A stretch of DNA of 64,000 nt, from contig NC_088193.1 of assembly GCF_028769735.1 (NCBI RefSeq), forward strand, positions 4,863,814-4,927,813, in the 5' to 3' direction. This stretch comes from Zonotrichia leucophrys gambelii (lineage: Eukaryota > Chordata > Aves > Passeriformes > Passerellidae). A program made the position numbers and the translations under genes. The notes beneath the pieces were generated by a model. It had not been told where the DNA came from. It saw only the letters and a list, made by a program, of their open reading frames with translations, and made no database searches. This document shows positions 57,095-64,000 of the stretch, piece by piece (position 1 is the stretch's first letter; every line of letters starts with the position of its first letter).

Positions 57095-57706
57095 AACACA
57101 AGGTGTTTGCTCACAGCAGGGACACCGGGGAAAATTGGAGGGGTGTGGGGGTGAGAGCAATCCCGAATCCTGGCGTTGCAGGGAGGAGTTCCCGCGGGAG
57201 CTGCCGTCTCGCACACGGTTTGTCAGCATCCATGGAAGCTGTTTTGCGAGAGCAGCGGGAAGGATTGCACAGCCGCCGGCTCCTTGCGAGACTCAGCCTG
57301 TCCTTCACACTCAGCGTGGATGTAATTAACTGTGCTGATGGGATGTTATGCCAACAGCAAAGCAGAAAACACCAGAAAATGAGTCAGGAGCGATAGCGGG
57401 GCTGCTCAGCGCGGGGAGGTGGGAAGCGGCAGCCAGGCGTGCGCTGGGCTCGTGTCCTGCCACACGGCAGGAGTGGGACCATCCTCCTGCAGGAGGGCAG
57501 GGGCTGCCTCTGGAGAGGAGCAGTGGGGCACAGAGAGCCTCCCCCAGCATCTGCCATGGCTTTGCTGTGGGGAGATGCAGTCTCTGGGAGGTGTTTCTCT
57601 CCCTGGATGTGTAACTTCAGCTCTCAGTTCCCTCTTTTCAATCCTTTGCAAGGAATCACTCTGCTTGCTGTGTCAGGGATGTTTCTCAGCACTGGTTTTC
57701 CTGTCT
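57095..57706. other. Intronic sequence, mildly CpG-raised
   Basis: Some CpG between 57,120 and 57,480 but far below island density; no exon recognised. Confidence 0.4.
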
Positions 57707-58297
57707 TGTTGGGGAAGATGAAAAAGGAAAGCCTTATCAATATGATTGTCTGGCAAAAGATTTTGAGAATATAGAAACTATAAGTGAGATTGAAATGAAA
57801 GCAAGCTTTGAGATCTCTCAGTTACTGAACAACTGGAAAACAATGGTGTGGCTGGCTGAAGGTGATCCCCTTTTGATGGAACAACACCCTCTGCTTGCAG
57901 ACAGGCCCAAGGGTCAGAGCAGACCCTACAGCTTGGCAGAAGGGGCCCAAAGAGGAGTTTTTAGGGTTTAAAATGTAACACAGTATGGTAATGTAATGAT
58001 TCTTATGGGCTGTATGTAAATAGGATTTGTGTGTTGTACTAGATTGGTAGGTGAGAATTAGAATATTCAACACAGAAGATTTATGGTATTGTAACAGGAA
58101 CCTCGCACTCTTACCCCTTTTACTCTCTCACCCTCTCATCCTCTCTCCCCCTCTCTTCTCTGGGGCCTGCTCTGAGCTGTGGCTGGCAGCTCCCAGCAGG
58201 GCCCTGCACCCAGGCCCTTTGCAATAAACCCCAAATTCCATGACTTGGCTGCAGAGATCTCTCATCTCCATCCATCCCACCCCCTGACACTCCTACA
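57707..58297 (+). mobile_element. Solo retroviral LTR, family B copy 2
   Basis: 591 bp from TGTTGGGGAAGATG to ACACTCCTACA, flanked by CTGTCT and TTGTCT (6-bp duplication with one change). AATAAA lies at 58,223-58,228. It aligns along its whole length with the 38.7-kb copy in the same orientation. Differences include ~24 bp lost at 39,135-39,160 equivalents and an intact poly(A) site here. Confidence 0.93.
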
Positions 58298-58459
58298 TTG
58301 TCTCTTCTGGGTGTTACAGGTGGTAAAACCTCCTGAAGCCTGAGCAGCTCCTTGGCTCCTCACAGGTCTCTCTCTGCCCTCCCAAAAGTGCAGAACCTCA
58401 CTGGCTGGGAGGTCTCCTGCACTTGGCAGGAGGAGGGATGGGAAAGAAGAAAAATTGAA
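58298..58459. other. Short intronic spacer
   Basis: Nothing recognised. Confidence 0.35.
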
Positions 58460-58770
58460 AGAAAAAAAAAATACTGTCGATTAGCAATTGAAATTGTTCT
58501 TAAAAGAATTTGCCTATTCTGCAAGGAATGTTTAGTAATTGATAGCAATTTCTAGCAATTAAATACAAATTAATTCGTGCTACCGAGAAGCAGTTTATTT
58601 ATGGCTCTGTATTTATGGGCACTCCTTCTCCTTAAAACTATCATCGTTGCTTTTGATAAGTAATTAGAGTTTACTGAATAATTTCCCAATGTAGGTATGA
58701 ATTTTAAATAATTTTTAATACCGTGCAAGTGTTTCATTGTATTGCTGAGTGAGGGATTATCATTATTTAT
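58460..58770. promoter_or_regulatory. Candidate conserved non-coding element
   Basis: GATTAGCAATTGAAATTG, AGTAATTGATAGC, ACAAATTAATTCG, AGTAATTAGAG in a repeat-free AT-rich block immediately right of the LTR. Confidence 0.35.
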
Positions 58771-59097
58771 ATTGTAGTAGGGCCTGGAGGCTGGGACAGG
58801 CACTGTGTGAGTGTATAGCACAGAGATAGTCCCTGCCCAGAACAGCTTGCAGGGAGTTTTATGTCAGCAGCAGGATCGTGAATGTGCTTTTCCAAGAAAT
58901 AAAAGTTATTTGGAATCATTTGCACCTGTGTAGCACAGGCTGCAAATGTGTTTCTCCTTCCTCTTGAGTAGGGGGAAATAGTAATTCCCTACTAGTGATA
59001 GTAATGGTTAATCACTCTGAACAGGAGGGGCAAAGACCAGATCATGAGGGGGTGAACAGAACCCATGTATTTTGATTGGTTAAATTACAGATTATTT

Positions 59098-59198
59098 GAG
59101 CAACTTGGGGTAGAGGAAGGTACCCTGCCCATGGCAGGGCTTAGGACAAGATGAGTTTTAAATCCCTTCACAACCCACATTATTCTGGCATTCTGTGT
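59098..59198 (+). mobile_element. Short CR1 3' end
   Basis: GAGCAACTTGGGGTAGAGGA, CCTGCCCATGGCAGGGCTTA and CACAACCCACATTATTC form a diverged CR1 tail of about 100 bp. Confidence 0.78.
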
Positions 59199-61415
59199 TT
59201 TGTAGTGCCTTTTATTTGCTTTGTGGCTTTTCTAAGATGATCTCAGATCGTGGCTGCAAACCTTTAACCGTGTTCTACAGCTCCACACATGCACTGCAGC
59301 TCTGTACAAGGTGAGATCCTCATGCAGGGCCATTTCCAGGAGTGGCAGATTTGAGCAGAGAGGGAAAAGCAGCAAGTGGTGGGAGTTGACAGCGTGACAT
59401 CAGACATGGAAAGCTGGGTTTAGGAAAGCTGTGTGTCCCAAGCACTTCCATCAGGTGTGTGACTCCCCTCACAGCATCTGGTGGATGCTCAGCAGGGCAG
59501 AATTCATGTCAGGGATGGTGTGGGAGGGAGAGATGTCTTCTGCTGCCTGATTTACAGATGGGGAAGTCATCTTACAAATGCTGGAAGCAGGAGTTGGCCA
59601 GGCTGGAGGGAAGTGCTAATTAAAGCACATGGTGACAGCATCCATGCGAGGAGGATCCTGGAGAGAGGGAGAAAGCCAAGCCTGGAGAGCAGGCACCGTG
59701 CTCAGAAGTGAGCCTGGGAGCTGGCAGCAGCATCTGGGCTTGCAGTGCCAGGCAGGAGTACACTCCAAAGCACAGATTTTGTGCCCTAAATATCTTTTAG
59801 GGGTCCTGAGGTGAGTGTTGCTTTTATGGAAGGTTAGACTCAAGCCTGGGAACCTTGGAGAGTTAAATATCCCACAGTGTTAATGTGTGGGAACAGATTT
59901 GGGATTTACCACATGCACTTGCATTATAGCTGACGTGCCCATGGGCTGTTTGGAACTTTGAGGCTGCTTGGATCCTTTGGAACATCACAGAGGTGCCCGA
60001 CCCCGCTGCTGCTCCTGTCCCCTTTGTCACCTGAGGGTGGCAGGGTCAGCCCCCACCTCTGATTCAAAGCCTGTGCTGATCCTGCCTGTGGCAGCACAGC
60101 CTGTTCTGGCTCATTTCTGCCTTCATTACTGAGCTTGATTAAACGGTACTTGTACAGCCAAGGGTTGGGAAAACACACAAAGGGACTTTTCTACTCATCT
60201 GAGGCTCTTGGGTACCGTGGAGACAGATGCTGAAGGGAGAGGGAGACGTGGAGAGACATTGAGGTCACAGTAATGAGATGTAACCCATTAGGGCAGTGTC
60301 CCTCTGGGATCCAGGTGCCTCCAAGGGAGGGAGAGGGTTCAGACAGAGCCCCAGGACCTGGAAAAGGCTCCTTCTGAAGAAGGGAAGGATGAAGTGAGGA
60401 GTTGTCCTGTCTAAGGGACAGGATTCTCTGGCTTTTGCAGAGGGTGGGGTTGGGAGAAAACGATGGTGAGACTGTTTGGCCTCAGGTTCTCACGTCTGTG
60501 TCTTGTTTTATAGAGGCTGTGTGTGCAGCCAGCAATATTGGCACTGCTGAACACAGAGACCTGCATTTAACCAGCACCTCCTGAGCTGTGCAGCTGCTGT
60601 AGGATCATGAGCGGAGCATGGGGTGATGCTGAGGAAGGAGATGACTCCTGTCACCTCTCTGATTTCTACAGCAAGATGTAATCTCCCATATCAGATCAAG
60701 CTTGTCTTTGGGGGCTGGGAAAAGCTGTAGCAGGAGGTGGAAACTCATTACAGGGTGAGTTTGGCCAGGTCTGGGACTGTCCATAGGGCCCACCCTGAGT
60801 GCTGATGGCTCAGCAAAGACAGGCCTGGGAGTGACTTCTGAAGATGGGGAACAACTACAAATCAGCAGGCTCATGGTCTTGAACTCTCCTGCTCTGGTCA
60901 GCCTTCCCTTAGATATTTCAGCCCAATTATTTTTGTGCTGTCCTTCCCATGCTGGAGGAGTGCAGAGCTTTCCTCCCTGCCTGCCTGCAAACCTCATCTT
61001 GTGCTTCATTTGAAGGTTTTCCTTTTACCTGTTCCCTGCTGCTGCCAGGGTCTGGGGCACGATGGTGGCTTTCATCCCTCCTTCCCTGTGATGATTCAGA
61101 GCTGGTGGCTTTTGCCCTCTGCACTACAGGTCCCTGGTTTGTTATAAGCTGTTGTGAGGTGGTTCATGGTGCAGAGGAGAGATGCTGGGGACTCTTCTGA
61201 GTTAATGAAGTGCCAGATTGCCAGGGATGACACTCAGTGACACCCTGGGTCTCTTTGGGAGGTGTGTGTCACCTCCTTGCTCTCACCCTGTGATCTGAGG
61301 ACGCTGGCACTGGGCTCATGTGTGGACTCAGGGATCTTAGGAGATGGTCAAGGCTTTTGACTGTGGGCCCTGATGGCCCTGCTCTCCCTTCCAGCAGCTC
61401 CCAGAGCTCTTGTAA
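59199..61415. other. Intronic sequence
   Basis: No repeat or gene recognised; frames are short and domain-free. Confidence 0.4.
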
Positions 61416-61610
61416 TTAACTGCACATCCCCAAAATCACCCCAAAATCACTGCCTCTCTGAAACTTCAGGACCTGCCAGTGCTTTGACTGCTCCAGTGCC
61501 CTGTGAGTGTCCAGACAGGGGTCAGTGAGGCAGCTGCTGTTAGAGGAGCTCAAAGTCTCCAGGGTGGAGAGGCAGGAGCACTTCCTCACCCTTGGATTGA
61601 GGACTGAAAG
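61416..61610. repeat. ~190-bp duplicated segment, copy 1
   Basis: TTAACTGCACATCCCCAAAA to GATTGAGGACTGAAAG, matching 61,841-62,022. Both copies have an open frame MSRQGS(V/A)RQLL(L/S)EELKVSR, kept by sequence similarity rather than proven selection. Confidence 0.92.
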
Positions 61611-61611
61611 T

Positions 61612-61701
61612 ATTAAAAAAAAAGAAAAAGGGGAGGGTAAAAGACTCAAACAAACAAACAAACAAAAAAAACCCAACCAAGCAAAAAAAACCAAACAAAA
61701 G
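61612..61701. repeat. A-rich tract with (CAAA)n
   Basis: Poly-A/GA followed by CAAACAAACAAACAAA and CCAAACAAAA. It directly follows duplicated copy 1, as an A-rich tail would. Confidence 0.9.
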
Positions 61702-61840
61702 TCAACAGTAATTTTATTATAATAGACATTTACATATCTATTTCTCTATGTTCCCCTTCACGTCACCACCACACAGGATGCTGAGTTATGGCACAGGCAC
61801 ATGGTGAGTTAAATAACTGCTTTCCACACTGCTGCCCCTG

Positions 61841-62022
61841 TTAACTGCACATCCCCAAAATCACTGACTCCCTGAAACTTCAGGACCTGCCAGTGCTTTG
61901 ACTGCCCATTGCCCTGTGGGTGTCCAGACAGGGGTCAGCGAGGCAGCTGCTGTCAGAGGAGCTCAAAGTCTCCAGGTTGGAAAAGCAGGAGCACTTCCCC
62001 ACCCTTGGACTGAGGACTGAAA
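61841..62022. repeat. ~190-bp duplicated segment, copy 2
   Basis: Partner of 61,416-61,610, same orientation, start-to-start spacing about 425 bp. No A-rich tail follows this copy. Confidence 0.92.
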
Positions 62023-63057
62023 CACCCACAGACTTCAAGGGGTGTACACAAACAGGGTTTGGGGTCTCAGCAGCCAACAGGTCACTGAATGTGCTCAGCT
62101 CAGCAGGGCAGGGCTGTGGTGGGTGCCAAAATCACCATGTGATGAGAGAAATGGCAGTGATGGCTTTACTGAGGATGTGTGAGGACAGTGCCCTTGTGGG
62201 AGGTGGGAGCAGGGAAGGAGCTGAGCCATCCTCGTCCCTTCTGGCACGGTCAGAGTTAAACTCCCGCGGCAGGATTGCTCATCAGTGATTCACCAGCCTG
62301 AGCATTAGGGCGGTTCTCCCTTGCTGTCTGCAGAAATAACTCTGGGGAGCAGGGGAGGGGGATGTGTCACCCCCAGGGGGATTTGGGTGGCTCTCAAGTG
62401 TCACCACATGGATCACTGACCAAAGCTGGGGGGTTGAGAGGGGGAGATTGGCAGGAGGTGCTGCTGGCAGGGTGGATCTCTGTGTCACACTAACCATGTG
62501 TGGACAAGGGATGCTCCAGACACTCAGGTTTGGGATGCAGAGATGCCTGCCTATGGCTAAATTTCACATTTTACAGCAGAGAGCTTGGATCTTCTCCTGT
62601 TGCTCAACCACAACAGCACCTGAACCATACAAAACCCAGACAGAGTGAGTTTGGCAGGTCAAAACCTCCCTGCCTTCATTGCCTCTTCGTGACAGCAGCC
62701 CGACCCTCCACCAAATAAAAATTCCACGCACGGAGCTGGTTGAAAACATCAATTAGCTCTAAAACAATTATTATTTTTTTTGAAATGCCATTTTATATAT
62801 GCAATAACACAACACAATAATCCTGGGTTATTTAACAGAGCATTTACCATGAAAACAGTCATTACTCTTTAAACGCTGCTGACTGTACAAGCCTCTTAAC
62901 ATTAAACGGCAAGTGAGGCAGAAGTCTTGCCATCAGAAATGCCACATTCTCCTGAATATATTAAAAACACTGACACTGGGAAGCTTGCTGCCTGACTCAG
63001 TGGCTTTTCCTGTGCTGGGAAAGCTCTTGAAATTCTGGGGCAGCCCATGGAGCAAAA
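62023..63057. other. Intronic sequence with AT-rich island 62,720-62,925
   Basis: CATCAATTAGCTC, AAACAATTATTATTT and CAATAATCC cluster in the AT-rich part, a weak enhancer candidate. No gene recognised. Confidence 0.35.
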
Positions 63058-63605
63058 GAGTAATGTCCAAATTTGGATTTTGTTTAGGCATAGGCGTTTG
63101 TTGGAGGGGATTAGATGGGTTCAACCCAACTTCACCTTAGTCCCAAGCCTTCCCTATGCCCCCATTCCTCTCTTTTTCAGCCTCAGTTGTGCCAGAAGAG
63201 GTTCAGATTGGACATCAGAAGGATTTTTTTTCACAGACATGGTTGTTAGAGCATGAGAGTAATGTCCAAATTTTGATTTTGTTTAGGTGTAGGCGTTTGT
63301 TGGAGGGGATTAGATGGGTTCAACCCAACTTTGCCGTAGTCTCAAACCTGCCCTGTGCCACCATTCCTCTCTTTTTCAGCCTCAATTGTGCCAAAAGAGT
63401 TCAGACTGAACATCAGAAGGATTTTTTTCAGAGAAATAGTTGTTAGACATTGGAATGGGCTGCTCAGGGAGGTGGTGGGGTCCCCATCACTGGAGGTGTC
63501 CGAGGAAGGACTGGAGGTGGCTCTCAGTGCTCTGGGCTGGGTGACAAGGTGGGACTCAATCTCAGAGGTCTTTTCCAGCCTAAGTGGTTCTGTGGTCCTG
63601 CACCA
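63058..63605 (+). mobile_element. CR1 LINE 3' region with a 199-bp tandem duplication
   Basis: Unit GAGTAATGTCCAAATTT... starts at 63,058 and again at 63,257. The second unit runs on into a reading of LNIRRIFFREIVVRHWNGLL and REVVGSPSLEV, the CR1 ORF2 C-terminus, and the tail TTTTCCAGCCTAAGTGGTTC. The first unit also ends in the start of this motif (LDIRRIFF). One CR1 copy was therefore partly duplicated in tandem after insertion. Confidence 0.88.
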
Positions 63606-64000
63606 TCCTGATCTCCTGGGGTAGCAGCAAGGTTTGTTATCCAGTCTAAACCCAGTGGGTTTAGCAGGTTTAATAGTCTCCATAGGGCCTATCATAATGC
63701 ACTGAAAAAGATGTTTTTTGCAGCTAAGTCAATAACGAATTTAGTAGTAAATTCTGCATTTTCCCCCTTTTGAGGTTCAAGGGAATTGTGCTGGATGTAT
63801 ATTATTTGCTTATTTATTAGACCTCTTCTAGTACCTGGCACGAGCCCGAGGGAGCAGATGGAAATACCATTCTCAGACTACCAAAAGCCTTTGGTTTAAG
63901 CAAAATAGTTGTGTTTAAAGATTAATTTAAGATGCTTTAAAAATTGAGCAGGCCATTCATTTTTAATATTGATTGATATTATTATAAAAGATTCAGCTGC
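63606..64000. other. Intronic AT-rich sequence at the window edge
   Basis: From about 63,700 the sequence is repeat-free and AT-rich (GATTAATTTAAG, TTTTTAATATTGATTG) and runs off the window. Possibly the edge of another regulatory island. Confidence 0.3.

Noticed and set aside
57120..57480. Second CpG island and promoter
   Set aside because: CpG is only mildly raised over a short span with no exon or start signals nearby.
43955..64000. The next Ig-domain exon
   Set aside because: No frame with the expected Ig1 residues after the Cys codon, flanked by splice sites, is present in the 20 kb downstream.
1..64000. tRNA, rRNA, snoRNA, microRNA or CRISPR
   Set aside because: No tRNA A/B box pair with a cloverleaf, no rRNA stretch and no regularly spaced repeat-spacer array was seen. 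Small hairpin RNAs cannot be excluded without folding.

Overview
The window is vertebrate nuclear DNA, almost certainly from a bird and probably a passerine. Three things point this way: many 5'-truncated CR1 LINE 3' ends, short solo retroviral LTRs with 6-bp target duplications, and no recognisable mammalian SINE or L1. It has no prokaryotic-style gene layout. Nearly all open reading frames are chance frames in intronic sequence, in repeats or on the antisense strand of a CpG island. I found no tRNA, rRNA, CRISPR array or intact transposon.

The only protein-coding feature I can support is one exon at 43,788-43,954 (+). It is the first coding exon of an IgLON cell-adhesion gene, most likely NTM (neurotrimin; CEPU-1 in chicken), with its close paralogue OPCML (OBCAM) as the alternative. 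It encodes a signal peptide and the start of the first Ig domain, ends at a clean GT donor, and lies in a CpG island (about 42.87-44.27 kb) that should be the proximal promoter. A good 3' splice site inside the signal-peptide codons (AG at 43,868-43,869) suggests the same exon also serves as the acceptor for a distal alternative first exon outside the window. The upstream ~43 kb would then be intron of the distal transcript, and the downstream ~20 kb the start of the next intron. No second Ig exon is visible, which fits the very large introns of these genes.

Layout. 1-19.5 kb: mostly unique, with four CR1 fragments, a 9-bp-unit polypyrimidine microsatellite and several AT-rich, homeodomain-core-rich islands that may be conserved enhancers. 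19.5-34 kb: the repeat-rich part, with five solo LTRs or LTR-like insertions of three families, a (GAA)n tract, many CR1 ends and some local duplications. 34.9-37.3 kb: a threefold tandem duplication carrying CR1 pieces, then two duplicated CR1 segments. 38.7 kb: an LTR whose sister lies at 57.7 kb in the same orientation, bracketing the exon. 42.9-45 kb: promoter and exon. 47-52.5 kb: a ~210-bp local repeat in three copies and a ~570-bp minisatellite. 56-64 kb: AT-rich candidate elements, a duplicated ~190-bp segment and a tandemly duplicated CR1-bearing segment at the right edge.

I see no previously undescribed system. The most useful observations are the dual-use first exon, the local duplications and the AT-rich candidate regulatory islands.
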